Positions 13,140-25,379 of a DNA stretch of 64,000 nt are shown here, in pieces. The position numbers and the translations under genes were made by a program. The stretch covers positions 34,677,631 through 34,741,630 of the forward strand of contig CM050652.1 in assembly GCA_027574665.1 (NCBI GenBank), read 5' to 3'. The stretch comes from Rhynochetos jubatus. Lineage: Eukaryota > Chordata > Aves > Eurypygiformes > Rhynochetidae. Numbering within the stretch: the first letter of the stretch is position 1; each line of letters opens with the position of its first letter. A model generated the notes under the pieces. That model searched no databases and was not told where the DNA came from. It saw only the letters and a list, made by a program, of their open reading frames with translations.

Positions 13140-14644
13140 GAGGGTTGGTATCCCATAATCTTGCATTGTAATCTCAGCATTCCTCTTTGCTACTCTCATG
13201 ACAAGCTGCAGTAAGAACATCATCACAGTCTGCCCTTGCTCCAAATCCAAGGTTTCTTTCAACAGAACTTCTCCTGGTTCCAGGAACCAGAACAGGTTCC
13301 TGCTTCTGGCTATCATCTTAATCCTTTCCTTGAGAAGTTCAAAAACCTTGCTATTTGGGGTCAGTTCCGCAGCTGTAGCTCTTACCCTCTAAATAGTTTT
13401 TCGCATACCCTGGAATCAAGGTCCCACAATCCAGCCTATTTCTAATGAGGATATTACAGAGTAGGAGGTTTCAGAGATATGCCAGAATGCTTAGTTCTCT
13501 TACGCATTAATTAATTATTCTACTTTGTGGTTTCAGATTAAAATAAATTAAAATCAAAGCAACCTCTCACTCTACAGTCTCATTCCAATACACACATACA
13601 TTTATCAGCCTTTCCCACAAGCAGCCTTATCCCTGGCAATGATAACTTGCCATTTTTTTCTCCTCCATGTCTATTTTCAATGGTCAGTTCTGTAAACCGA
13701 CGCAGGTTTCTCTTACATTGTTTTAAAATCTTATGTGGAAGTTTCTGTCTAGAATCTGTCTTTTCCTAAGGATCATTCCTCCAATGATGCTGGCTTGTTC
13801 TGTTTGTAGCTGTTGTTCTCTCTCATATGTCTCTCCTCCCTGCTGTGAGACTCGCTTGACTGACTGTCACTACATTTCATATACATGCAGACTAATCAAA
13901 GAAAAGGTCTCCTAAACTAAAGTGACTCCCTAGTATGAGAATGATTTGCTGTAATTGTGGGCAGCATTCAACCCATGCACAAAAATATTAGCTTTCTCTT
14001 CCTTTTCCAAAATCATCCTTCTAGAGATCTTTGTTCTACTTTAAGTTGCTAAGTACAAAAGAGATATAGTTCTAGTTCCATCCTTGCCACAAATTAAGAC
14101 TACAAAGAAGAAAACAATTTGATTCCAAACAGCCATATTATGTTGGAATTTACCTACAAAGCTGAACTAAATGATACTATGCCAACACCAAAAGCTTGTC
14201 ATTCATAGTTTAACTGTAATGCAGTTTGAACTGTCAGTTACCATAAAAGGGTAGTGCTATGGATGAAGCTCAAGCCAGCAGAAAGGAAAATTAGGTCAGG
14301 CAACAGCAGATTTAATAAATGCCATATTCACTATGGTCTAAGTTCACTTCTTTCAACAAACCTTTTTCTATAGTATTCAAATTACATTGGGCCATGTGAC
14401 AGGACTCCAATGTAGCTGAAGCTTTGGGATGAGTTTCCTACAATAAGCACACCTAGGTCCACCACGAAATCTGAATCTCAAAAGATGCATTTTACTTAAA
14501 CTCTAATATTTTACAAAGAAAAACTCTTATCTGCCGAGCGGGTCAAATCCCCCTAGTCCTGTGTACTCCACAGATCAGCTTTGATCAATGGCTTTCTGCA
14601 ATATGTTCCTCACTTCTACATTCTACAGTACATTGCTTCATCCC

Positions 14645-14762
14645 TGGATCAGGGGCTATGAGCAACCTGATCTAGTTGAAGCTGTCCACTGCTCACTGCA
14701 GGGGGGTTGGACTAGATGACCTTTAAAGGTCCCTTCCAACCCAAAGTATTCCATGATTCTCC
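14645..14762 (+). mobile_element. CR1 LINE 3' tip
   Basis: GAGCAACCTGATCTAG, GGGGGGTTGGACTAGATGAC, CTTTAAAGGTCCCTTCCAAC and a terminal CCATGATTCT follow the avian CR1 3' untranslated region in order. The terminal ATGATTCT is the usual CR1 3' octamer. Only about 120 bp is present, as expected for a strongly 5'-truncated LINE insertion. Confidence 0.92.
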
Positions 14763-15700
14763 TCTGGTCCATGGGGAAAAAACCCACTCTCCACATCTTT
14801 AGCTGTGCTTTGGTCTATCTCACTACTCAGTAACCTCCTAGTCTAGGAGCATCCTGCAGAGCGTGCTTTCTCTCTGCCAGCTCTCTCTGCTTGCCTCCAT
14901 ACCCAGCTACTCAGGAAAGGGCTCTCATCACCTGACAAAAGAAAAAGGCAGCCTTCCTGTCTTCTCCTAAATCACAGCCTTTTAAAGGAATATATTCAAC
15001 AATTAAATACAGCACATGGTGAATGAACAAGTTTAAACACAGACTGTCACAAACTAGGTAAACATTATCCCCTGGCAACAGTCCTGGAGGACACATCTGT
15101 TCTCAGTACTGGAGGATTATATTTGAAGCTTTTACAGCAATAGTCAGGGTGAGTCAAGATTAATTCAGAACTGCCAACTTGCTCAGGCCTTAGTAATATA
15201 AGGGCATAAAAACTGCCAAACTAGGTCACTCCTGCTTCCAATAGTAGTCTGCTAATGGATGTTTTGGGAAAGATTGTAATAGGAAGAGTAGGAATAGCAT
15301 GATCCAAGCATAGCCTCACAGCTTCCATCCATGAGTGCTTAGGGATTTCATGCGCTGGACATTGCATCTGGCCATCACATTTAATAGCTACCAAGGGAAC
15401 TGCTTCCATGAGCTTGTTTTTGAATCCATTTTTACTCCTGGCCACCACAGCTTCTTGTGACAACAAATGCAATCATTTTATTATGAATTATGTCAAAGAA
15501 GAATCTATCTTCACCATGCCCAACTGTTTTCTCCTTGATTTTTGTATGTTATCAGCCCCCATTCACCTACTCCAAACTAATCATGGTTTTATAATCCTCC
15601 ACTACATACCTTTTACTAGCTGGTGTTGTCCTATATTTTCTCCTTATTTAGAAGCTTTTTTGTGGTTGTTATTAAGGGATGCTAGGAACAGACACTATGT
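14763..15700. other. Unique non-coding DNA
   Basis: Nothing recognisable. A plus frame at 15408-15734 (108 codons) and a minus frame at 15221-15472 overlap and have no domain. Confidence 0.55.
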
Positions 15701-16400
15701 CCAGCAGCTCCACTCCAGGACTCCTCCTGCATAACCACTGAATCCCAGCCTGCTATGCCTGAGAACCCAGGGTTTCTGCCTGGGTTTACAGGTTCAACCA
15801 ATAGTGAAGGTGTGCACATACCCCAGACGTACACACTACCAACACGTTAGTGAAGGCACGCTCACGGCACTTTCTGGAGTGACACAAACAGATTTGCACG
15901 TCCCCTGAATACCAGCACAGACCACCCCCTGCCCGCTTGATCCCCCTGCCCAGACCCAGGCCCCCATGCTCACTGGCTGCTCCAGCCTGAGGTTTCCTAG
16001 TGAATGACACACACACACCATGCACACACTGTTTTGGCACCAGGCACATGGTCTGTGATCAAGATCAAGCTCCAGCTGCCAGCACTGAGCCCCTCACTCA
16101 CCTCACTCATGCTGGTCACCCCCAGTATCTGTTTTTTGGATCACAGACCCTTCCAACCCCAGTGACGAGGAGCAGAGACCCTCTACCCGCTGCAGCAGCT
16201 GGTGATGAGACCTCACTCACTCCAGTAGCTGACACCACAGACTATGAGGCACTCACACCCTGGGCCTGGCTCCAGCTGCTGGCACCAAATCTTCTCACAC
16301 CGATCCCCCCAGTAACTGGCACCTAGTTATTTGCAGGAGTAGGAGACTGATAGTTGAAAAAGGATTTAATAAGAAGACAGGGCAGACTACTGCTGTTTTA
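15701..16400 (-). mobile_element. GC-rich LTR-like block with internal periodicity (tentative)
   Basis: The base composition changes abruptly to C/G-rich. Variants of a short unit recur on the plus strand at irregular spacing: CTCCAGCTGCCAGCACTGAG, CTCCAGTAGCTGACACCACA, CTCCAGCTGCTGGCACCAAA and CCCCAGTAACTGGCACC, interleaved with CTCACTCACC-type words. It is followed by AAAAAGGATTTAATAAGAAG, whose complement contains ATTAAA like the poly(A) region of an LTR read on the minus strand. I recall similar periodic blocks in avian ERVK-type LTRs, but the family assignment is tentative and both ends are uncertain. The plus frame 16000-16326 and the minus frames 15786-16049 and 15836-16027 fall in this block and are most likely by-products of its composition. 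Confidence 0.4.
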
Positions 16401-17879
16401 GAAGCAACCATCCCTTTCACACCCCTTTCTGTCTATTCCCTTTTGTTCTTCCCTGATCCCCTTCCTCTGCTTTTTCCCCCATAAGTCTGTACAGTCCCAC
16501 CAACACCTCTGCCCCTGTAACACCCTGGAAGCCCAGGTTTGCATCGTTATGGGATGCAAAGTGCCAGTTTGCCTGCAGGTTCTGCACAGCCAATCAATTA
16601 GTGTGTCTGAGGAGGTTTGTTCTTCTCTTTGCCTCCCTTATTTTCACCTGCCAGGTTTGTGTCTCTGTATATTCTTTTAATGGCTTCCTCCTTTTCTTAT
16701 TATCCCCTTTTGTATTGAAAAGGTCCTTGACCAGATACCCTCGAGGGAGTAGATACTCTCTTCTTCCACATACCTTTACATTTCTTATCTTTTTCTTCCC
16801 GGAATTCTCATTTCTTCTGGGGCTAGTATGCCAAGGTTGAGTTCCCCATAAACTGATATAAAATACTGGCATGAAAGGGTTTTCTACTTGATACTTACTC
16901 TATAATTTCTGAAACTCCATCTGATATTGTTTTAATTGTCATGAAGCTCATTCCTTATGTCTTTGGAGTACTTTAGGCCTCAACTATCAGATATTTACAT
17001 TTGTGACTATAAAATCTTATATCTGACTGCTTAAATTGGGCAGCATAATTATATTTCTAATGACACTATTTCTATCAATCACTGTATGTTCTAATTTGAC
17101 TACTTGTGGGTAGAGGTCTTGGCTAACGTTTTTGTGACTTGCAGACAGCCATCTGTTACTGCTGAATGACAGGCATTTCAGTCACATGGGCTTTTAACAT
17201 ATCTAAAATTTCAGGAGGATGACAGGGCAGAGACTGTGATGCAGTACTAAGATGTAGTTGCTTTCTACATTTTCAACAGTACAATACCAAGATAACTATT
17301 TGAACAGTATGATGACAAACAACCAGACTAAGAAAGAGATCAGAAACTAATGGTGGTTTTGCTCTTGCGTGAGAGAAACAGGAAACAGAGATTCTCTGTT
17401 TCAAGGCAACCAGAACCTTGCATTCATATGCTTATTTCTACATTATTTTCACTGTTATTAATTATTATTACTGCTATCATACTTCCTAGAGAGGGAAACA
17501 CCCCTGCTTTTTTCTCAAGCAGAAGCAGGATAAAACAAAGACCAGCAGAGAAGGCTGTCCAAGACAATTCAAAATCATTGCAATCTGGAAAGCAATGGAT
17601 AGCACTTCACCAGTCTTATCATCTGTCATCAGTATAAACATAATCACTTTTTTTGGAAGCAGTATAAATTATTATCTTTTTTTAAAAAGCAAGATTTGCA
17701 AGCATGACCAGTTTGCACATAAGATTTTTTTATACTGCTACTTTAACATAAAAAGTATAGTGAAAACAGTAACTTAATCTAAAGGCAACATGACTATTAG
17801 GCATAACAAATTTACACGCATAATAACAAAGTACTTTCTAATTAAAGTTATATTTTCATTAAACCTCTGGTGAAGATTA
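16401..17879. other. Unique non-coding DNA
   Basis: Pyrimidine-rich at 16400-16830, then AT-rich. The first part could belong to the LTR-like element on its left. No gene or RNA is recognisable. Confidence 0.5.
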
Positions 17880-19230
17880 AAATTCATAGAATTATAGAAC
17901 CATAAAATCCAAGGTTGGAAGGGACCATAAGGATCACCTGGTCCAGCCTTTCTTGACAAAACATGGTCTAGACAAGCTGGTCCAGCACCCTGTCCAGTCG
18001 AATCTTTAAGGTGTCCAATGTTGGGGAATCTACCACTTCTCTGTGGAGATTATTCCAACGGCTGATTGTGCTCATTGTGAAAAACTGTCCTCTTCTGTAC
18101 AATCGGAATCTCTCCAGGAGTAACTTGTACCCATTACCTCTCATCTTTTCCATGTGACTGCATGTAAAAATGGAGTCTCCATCTTCTTTATAGCCACCCT
18201 TTAAATACTGGAACTTGGTGACAATGTCTCACCTAAGCCTTCTTTTCTCAAGGCTGAATAAACCCTGTTGTCTCAGCGTTTCCTCATCTGGCAGGCTTCC
18301 CAGTCCTTTGATCACCTTTATGGTCCTCCTCTGGACCCTCTCCAGATTGTCCACATCTTTGTTGCAAAGCAGGGACCAAAACTGAACACAATGTTCCAGG
18401 TGTGGCCTGACAAACGCTGAGTATAGTGGAATAATGACTTCATTATTTCTGCTGGTGATGCCTTTGTTGATACATCCCAGAGTCCTGTTGACTTTCTTTG
18501 CCACGGCAGCACACTGTTCACTCATATTGAGCTTGTGGTCCACCAGGACCCCCATGTCCCTTTTCACAGAGCTGCTCTCCAGCCATGTGGATCCCAGTCT
18601 GTGCTGCACTCCTGAATTACATTGTTCCAGGTGCAAGACCTTACACTTGTCCTTGTTGAACTTTATAAGCTTCTTTTTAACCCACTCTTCCAGCCTATCC
18701 TGGTCTTCTTGCAGTGTGGGTCTCCCTTCTGAAGTGTCCATGTCCCCATTCAGTTTGGTATCATCAACAGGCTTCATCAGGGGACACGATCCCATCATCC
18801 AAATCACTTATGAAGGTATTAAACAGTGTTGGGCTCAATATCAATCCCTGAGGGACCCCATTTGTGACAGGTTGCCAATGTGAAATGGAGCTATTTACCA
18901 CCCCATTCTGAGTGCAGCCTGTCAGCCAGTTACCCACCCACCGTACGGAGCACTTGTCTGGACTGTAACTCATCCGTGTCACTAGGAGGAGGCTGTGGAA
19001 AACCGTACTGAAACCCTTGGAGAAATCCAGGTAGACAACGTCCACCATTCACTCCACATCAACCAAGCAGGTTACTTTGTCACAGAAGGTAATCAGGCTT
19101 GTCAAGCACAATTTTCCCTTGGTGAATTCATGCTGGCTTTTCCCGATCATGTGCTTCATTTGATCTGTGCTAGACCCCAGGAGAATTAATTCCATAACAT
19201 AATTCAGTGTTAGGTAACATAAAATTACCA
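17880..19230 (-). mobile_element. CR1 LINE, 5'-truncated, on minus strand
   Basis: The plus strand begins with the inverted CR1 3' end: TTCATAGAATTATAGAACCA, AAGGTTGGAAGGGACCATAA and CACCTGGTCCAGCC. Reading away from it on the minus strand gives the 3' untranslated region and then the C-terminal half of CR1 ORF2, the reverse transcriptase. Homology fades at about 19.23 kb, after the region encoding the segment just upstream of the polymerase core, so roughly 1.35 kb of an element of about 4.5 kb is present. This truncation is normal for target-primed LINE insertion. It is the least decayed transposon in the window, but it still carries a frameshift and missense changes, so it is inactive. Confidence 0.95.
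18229..19048 (-). pseudogene. CR1 ORF2 reverse transcriptase fragment, frameshifted
   Basis: CR1 ORF2 encodes the endonuclease/reverse transcriptase that copies the LINE RNA at the target site. Two minus-strand frames hold its C-terminal half. The upstream frame (19048-18764) shows motif A as [16 protein letters not shown], where families normally have LDFSKAFDTV, so the second aspartate region is altered. It then shows motif B as [20 protein letters not shown]. The downstream frame (18807-18229) picks up motif C as PVDDTKLNG in place of the usual FADDTKL, so the two catalytic aspartates remain. It continues through the thumb and C-terminal region, with NKDKCKVLHL, MGVLVDHKLNMS, VRPHLEHCVQFW and a final LFSLEKRRLR. 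The switch of frame near 18764-18807 marks an indel. There is no endonuclease domain. A 149-codon frame on the opposite strand (18434-18883) is a shadow. Confidence 0.93.
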
Positions 19231-20527
19231 GACCACTTTAAACCGAAAAATCAGTCATCTGGAAAAACTAATACTATGATTGACTTTAAGTTTTGTTTCC
19301 TTCTAGAATAGTGTCTTTTTTGTAGTCTGCTTCCCAGATCTCAATACTTACACAGGTGCACACATATAATGTTATAATATTTGTTTTCTTTTTAGTAAAT
19401 TACAAGAAAAAAGCAAAAATGAAAAAATAAGTCTAGTAACGTATCCTAAGAGAAAATTTCTTCCTGTTAATAATTAGTATTTTCCCTTTCAAATAGAACC
19501 GTATTTTATCTTTATTTGGTTAGCATTAATAGTTATAGAATTTTATTCTTTCTTGTAATTTAGTCAAGTTACTCTATTTGTACTACTAGAACAGTACAGG
19601 AGAGTGACAGCACATTATCTTTCCATTCCATTTTGGAAGATAGCAATGTGTAATATGGACCGTACACTTACACAGACTGGCAAAGCTTAAGCTTCAGTCA
19701 ACCAAGAATGTTTTTTCGTGTGTAAATGCAGCAAAAAGCATAAATGCATCTTAGGTGGATTAAAGTGGCAAAAAACCTACTACTTGATTTTGTAATTAAG
19801 TGATAAAATAAAATATTGACATGCACAGAGGAATATACTCAAACAAATGATAGGCATATACCAAACAATCATTCCATTACTGTCCTTTGGAGAACTGCTT
19901 TAATAGTTTATTAATATGTCAGTCATTGGAAACCAACAGACTGCTACAGACAAGCAGCAGAGGGAGTTCAAGTTTACTGCTGCTTTTCAAAAGAGATGCA
20001 GTACTTGGAGTTTCACAAGGGAGGGGAACAAGAAAAGGCAGTTTCTTAAACAGTTCCATTTTTTAGAAGTGTTACAGCAGACAGGCTTTAAGAATATACA
20101 CTTACAATCTTTCAGATTCTAAGTCCCTGTGCAAAAATCTCCTACATGGCTGAAGCTGTAATGCCACATACGCTACCCCTCCCAGGCAGCATGTGGTAGG
20201 CATGTGACTAAGAAGTTGTCATAGGAGAAGTCCTCCTGTCCTGGCCCACACCACCTTCCCTGTGTGAGCAAAACACTCTTACAAAACATGCTTAATAACT
20301 TTTAAAAACACAGTACAAGTAGTAAGGTCAGAGCAAGTTAGCCTCCACCGTGTTAAACATGCCATTTTTTAACAAACATGTTTCCGGTTGAACATAGAGG
20401 CTTTCCCCCATCCATTTCGAGTTTGGTGACTTTTTTGGCAACTTTTGTGGTGTGGCAACTTGGAAAGGCCTCTGCTGATTTGACACCATTTTAGCTTTTT
20501 GACTACCTGCGTGGTTTTGTTTCCAAA
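19231..20527. other. Unique non-coding DNA
   Basis: AT-rich with no recognisable gene or repeat. The plus frame at 19916-20122 has no domain. Confidence 0.55.
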
Positions 20528-21098
20528 TGTGCTGGTTTCAGGCAGGAATGAGCTCCTTTACTTCACAGTGCTCTCAGCTGGCGCAGAGCATCCGAAAGTG
20601 TGTTTCATTCCATGGCACTCAGGCTCAGGGCACATGTGCAGTTCTGAGGTGGGAAGTGGCCTGGAGGGGTCATTAAGATTTTGGCTAGCTTGATAGCCTG
20701 GTTGTTAGCTCTTGGTGTGGTTCTTAGCGGTGGGGGGTGGTTCATTCATCAGTGGGCTTGGGGGGGTTGTGTTGTCACCCTGGAGCTCTGGCTCTGGGGG
20801 ATCTTGGGCTCAGATTCTCGTTACTCAGGACCTGGCTGTGTGTCAGTCAATGAGTGGTAAGAAATTGTATCACATGTTCTGTTATTTTAATTACTTCATA
20901 TTGTTAATATTAGTATAACTATATAATAAATATAAATTGAATATAATTTTCATTTATATTCAATTATTAAATAGTTCTTACCTCAACTTTATGAGCTTCC
21001 TTGTCTTTTCCTTCAATTCCCCTCCTCCACTGGGGCAGGGGAGGATGTGAGCGAGCGGCTGAGTGTTATTTACTGTGAGCCAATGTTAAACCACGACA
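20528..21098 (+). mobile_element. Solo ERV LTR, same subfamily as 6751-7333, on plus strand
   Basis: Starts TGTGCTGGTTTCAGGCAGGA and ends CAATGTTAAACCACGACA: 571 bp with TG...CA ends. It contains GTGCAGTTCTGAGGTGGGAA, GGCTAGCTTGATAGCCTGG and a strongly AT-rich stretch with AATAAATATAAATTG and TTATTAAATAGTTCTTACC (poly(A) signal region), then the C-rich 3' part and GTGAGCGAGCGGC. It aligns to the complement of 6751-7333 throughout. The flanks CAAA and CACC do not form a target-site duplication. Small plus frames inside it (20499-20693, 20712-20918) are not genes. Confidence 0.88.
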
Positions 21099-24000
21099 CA
21101 CCAGAGGATGGAAAAGTTCTTTCCTGTTCCACATCACTCCATTCATTATCTCCTTGGGTAAGCCTGCTTTCAGTTTTGACCAGCTCAGAGTAGGCACTTC
21201 AAGTCACACTCCAAGTCACTTCAAACAGACCATTTAAGCATGTCTGAAGCTAAGTTGGTCCTTACCTTTGTATAACTGTAGTTACATCTTCAGTGAAAGA
21301 AACAGGGAGAGCAAGTTATAGGCACAATTCCACCAGCATTTCAGAACAATACAAGGTTTCCTTTCTTAAGATCACACACAGACATGAGTTGTTTCACCAT
21401 CCTCTTGTAGTAAGCAGCAGCATGTGACTTTTACCTGACACCTGCATAATCTAAATTTCCCTTCTCCACTTTTCTTCTTCAGTTTTACAAAATTGAGGGG
21501 GAAAAGGGAGTGAAACAGAATTTCTTTCAAACTTGAAAGAGGGAATTGGGGCCATCCAGTCTATTTTGGCAGTTTTGCCTTGTTCCTACAACCAATCTAG
21601 AGAGCCACAGAGTAAGGCTCCTCTTAAACTACAGTCTTCTAAAAGAAGCAAAAAAAAAATCTCGGGGAAAAAGGACTATTTCTGCTAAATGAATCCCAGA
21701 GAAGAAACCAGCAGAAAATATTTTACCTGAACTGTGGTGAAATGACATTTGGGTACAAAAGATGGTGACATTAATGAAACATGAAAGACAGCAGTTAATA
21801 CATGCACAGTTTATCAAAAAACATAATAAGGTGGCTTCTTCCCCCAGATGTTATCCAGTGATTATCAGTTTTCAAAAGCATGAGTCTCAATTCTGCAAGG
21901 GATGAGGCTCTTTCTCAGAGCTCTGAGGTAGGAAGAAATCTTCCTTCCTACCCCATCACTGAAATCAGCGCTCTGCACTGGGAAGTGACAAGACATGAGT
22001 GTTGTTGAATGATGAAACACTAAGTACTCGGTCATTTAGCACAGGGAGGAACGTAACAGACTGGTTCACGTTCCCTTCCAAAAGCACAGGCACTGGCACT
22101 ACAGTGCTGAGGCTGGTGAAGGTGTAATTTTCTGAAACTACATTGACAGTGACTGATTCAGATTGATATTGTCAATATCAGCTAAAATGTGCATTTATCA
22201 TTTCCCACCAGCTTTGCTCACCATCAGGTGTTTACTAAGCACACAATTTAACACAGACCACGGACCACAACAGACATATCTCAGTACAAAACATCCAGTG
22301 AATTTCAGTTTTATGAATAATATTCTGGAAAAACTTAACCTGAGTACATCAGCTCCCAGTCTGAAAATTTTTGGGCCATGAAAAAGAAGAAAAGGACTGG
22401 TTTTTTCCTTTTCATTTTATTTTTAAAATATGCCTCCATAGGTATGAAACAGAAGAGATTATTTCTGTGAAGCTACATGCCTTACTCAACTCTAATTAAT
22501 CCAGTCAATTTGACCAAAACAATGAGGATTACTCTTCATTGTCTCACCCTTAGTAACAAATTTTTCTAATCCCCTTTCAGTGGGAAATTTCTTGCTATTT
22601 CAAAACACATCCTACTGCTATGTCTCATTCTTTCCTACAGTATCAATTTTGATGATTTTGAAATCATGTAGCAAAGGTACCTGTTCTCCTTTTTTCTATT
22701 GATTTGTCAGTTCTTCAAAGAATATATGGTGCTCCTTCTGCGTCTGAGAAGGCAACTTTCAAGGAAAACAGTTTTAAAAGGATAAATAAAAATCTGTTGC
22801 ATCAAAAATCTTTAAATTCAACATCTTCACAGCTCATTACAATTTAAAATATCTCCTGAGATGTTTTTCTGGCTTCTGGAAATGGTATAATGGTCTGCAT
22901 GCTTGCCAATGTACAACATCTGTCTCTTCCAAGAATTTGTCTATTGGTTTTTTGCACCCACTTGTCAGAAGGACCTTCTCCAGAAATATTTAATTTGAAA
23001 TAATGGAGGACAGCAAGTGATTTACTTGGTCTGAGTGGCTTAGAGTGGTCATTACCATTGCATGTTCTGGGATTTCATCTGCTCAGAAGGGCGATAGTGT
23101 TAGATCAATTGCATACAAAGAAGAGGCAATGTTTTTCTTCACTATTTACCTTTACACACACAAACATAAAGCCATCTGGGTTTGCTACTTATTCTATGGC
23201 ACTCATTTCACTAAAAAGTACACATGTAGATTTTGTCATAACTCTCCTATTTAGTCTGGATGTGGATACTAAGAGAGAATCTTCTCTACTCTCTTCTACC
23301 CTAGCTACTAAGGTAAAATTCACAGACAATATGAGGAAAGAGTATGAAGTGTAGGATGTAAGGATGAGTTTTATGCTGTAACCTAACGTGGCTTAATAGC
23401 TAGGCGTACCAATCCCAAGGGAGGAAACACATAAAACAAATTATTAATAAATAACAATTAAATAATAACATATTGTTAGTTTTAACATACTTATATACAA
23501 AGAAAGAAAGATCATAATTCTATACTCTACTGATGAAACTGGGCCAGCTCAGAGCTCAGGATTATACCCACATCTACAAATTGGACACAATCACACCGTG
23601 CCCCCAGGAATTGCCTCTTTCCTTTCCTTAATTCAGACTTGAGACTCCCAAATCTGCTCCTTGCACACAACGAGTTCTTGTGTCCCCTGGTCAGCAAAAC
23701 ATGAATCTGTACCTTCCCTCATCTTTGTTCAGCACAGAGCATGCCAAACTGACTGTCCCAGTTTCCTTGCCTTACCCGTTAAGAACTTGACCCAAGTACC
23801 ATGTGGGGGATGCACACGTCAGAAAAGAGATACTGCACCCAGACATGAAAAATAACAGGACTAAGTGAGCAGGAGTGGCACTCAGCAACATCGATCACCA
23901 CTGTTAAGTGCTTGCTGGATCAATGGTCATAGAGTAAGCACCTTCCTGGACCATACCATTGTCTTCTCAGTGGTGCAGCTCCCTTTTTCCTCATTTTCAC

Positions 24001-24850
24001 ATAATATTTCTCCATCTCAGCCAAGGTTATATCAGTCTCTGCAGAACAAGAGTTAAATGTCCAGCTTACCACTCAGCTATCTCCCCAAGGCAGAAGAAAT
24101 GTAGAACCAAATTGACCAAGAGACACCATTTTGTTTCAGGACAGAAAAAGTCAAATGTTTTTATTTCACAGTGCCAGTGTGTTGTGCCAAAATGCACTGT
24201 TTTGATTTTAAGGCAGTAAATCAACTAGTAAATCCAAAACATGGGATTCCTCTATTTTATTTTTTTTCCATTTTCCATTTCCAAGATACAAGATACATGG
24301 TGTTATTAAAAAACTAAGAATTCCATTATTTATCCAGAGAACAATATATATTTTTAAAAACCCAGTTTATTAATGAGGCATGCAGGTATCAATTATGTAA
24401 ATATTGAAATCGATACAGCAATTCAGAGTATTGGGAACTGAGTGGCATTGAGTACTCAAACAGGCAATATTTAGGGAGCTGAGATACCAAATTCCTAGAG
24501 ATTTCTAAAAACAAGATCTTTAAGATCTGTTTCTCAGGTTGTTTTATCTAAAACTTGGAGGACTCCAAATGATTACCCTGTAGAAGATTAGATCTATTGA
24601 GCCAGTTAAATTTTCATTTGCAAAACTAAATTAAAATGAGAAATCTGGATTCTTGGTATAATTGTAATCAGCCATGCTTAAGAAAGATACTTTCAAAATA
24701 GAACTTTTGCAGAGCATGGTCACTAGGATGCCGAGGGAAATGAAGATTTGTTTAGCCTAGCCTAACAGCGGCTATAATGATATGCATTAGCAGAACAGAG
24801 GGATAACAAATGAGTATAAAGTGACCGTGACTAAATTTAGGGTGGAAATT

Positions 24851-24867
24851 AAAAAAAAAAAAAAAAA
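24851..24867. repeat. Poly(A) tract, A17
   Basis: A17 followed by GAAAGAAAAG. Simple repeat with no retrocopy visible upstream. Confidence 0.9.
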
Positions 24868-25344
24868 GAAAGAAAAGCCTGTCACAAAGTAGAGTGCTAT
24901 AACAGAAAATTGTAGAGTTAATTAAATCTATCACATGGTAGACTGCAAAAGCAGGAATGTTTGAATTAATTTGCCTGCATCCAGAGATAATTCCTTTTCT
25001 TATTTTTCCTGAAGGTGATATCCACCAGGCACTCAAAAGAAGCTCCTAAACCTGCAAATCTTCACCAGCTAGATTATGTGGATAAAGGGCTTTTACATAT
25101 TCAGAAATTTTCTGTGTTCACATGAGTAGGAAATACATTCAACACAATTGTGAGACAACGTTCAATCACTCCTGAATTGTCTTTGGTAGGTTTTGTTTAG
25201 GTAAGGTTCATACAATCCTGCAATTGAGATAAATTCCTTGAACAAAATAAGCAATCATGAAGAGTCATGTAAAAATCATGGGAGGAAATAATTTAGTTAA
25301 GCCTAATTTTGTTTCTGCTTCAAAACTCTTATGTCTGAGCTTGC

Positions 25345-25379
25345 TTTACTGTTACTTTACTGTTACTTTACTGTTACTT
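25345..25379. repeat. 11-bp tandem repeat, three copies
   Basis: TTTACTGTTAC occurs three times head to tail without mismatch (25345-25355, 25356-25366, 25367-25377), followed by TT. Perfect identity suggests a recent slippage expansion. Confidence 0.95.

Larger units (their letters stand above)
10416..14644. other. Unique non-coding DNA, no gene seen
   Basis: AT-rich sequence with no recognisable exon or transposon. It contains an A19 tract (13121-13139, listed separately) and a candidate regulatory stretch near 10.6-10.8 kb (listed separately). Open frames are short, mutually overlapping on opposite strands and unrecognisable. Confidence 0.6.

Noticed and set aside
18434-18883. 149-codon plus-strand frame
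   Set aside because: Antisense of the CR1 reverse transcriptase fragment, so a shadow frame.
25345-25379. Short regularly repeated units as a CRISPR-like array
   Set aside because: The units are head-to-tail with no spacers, and the host is clearly a vertebrate.
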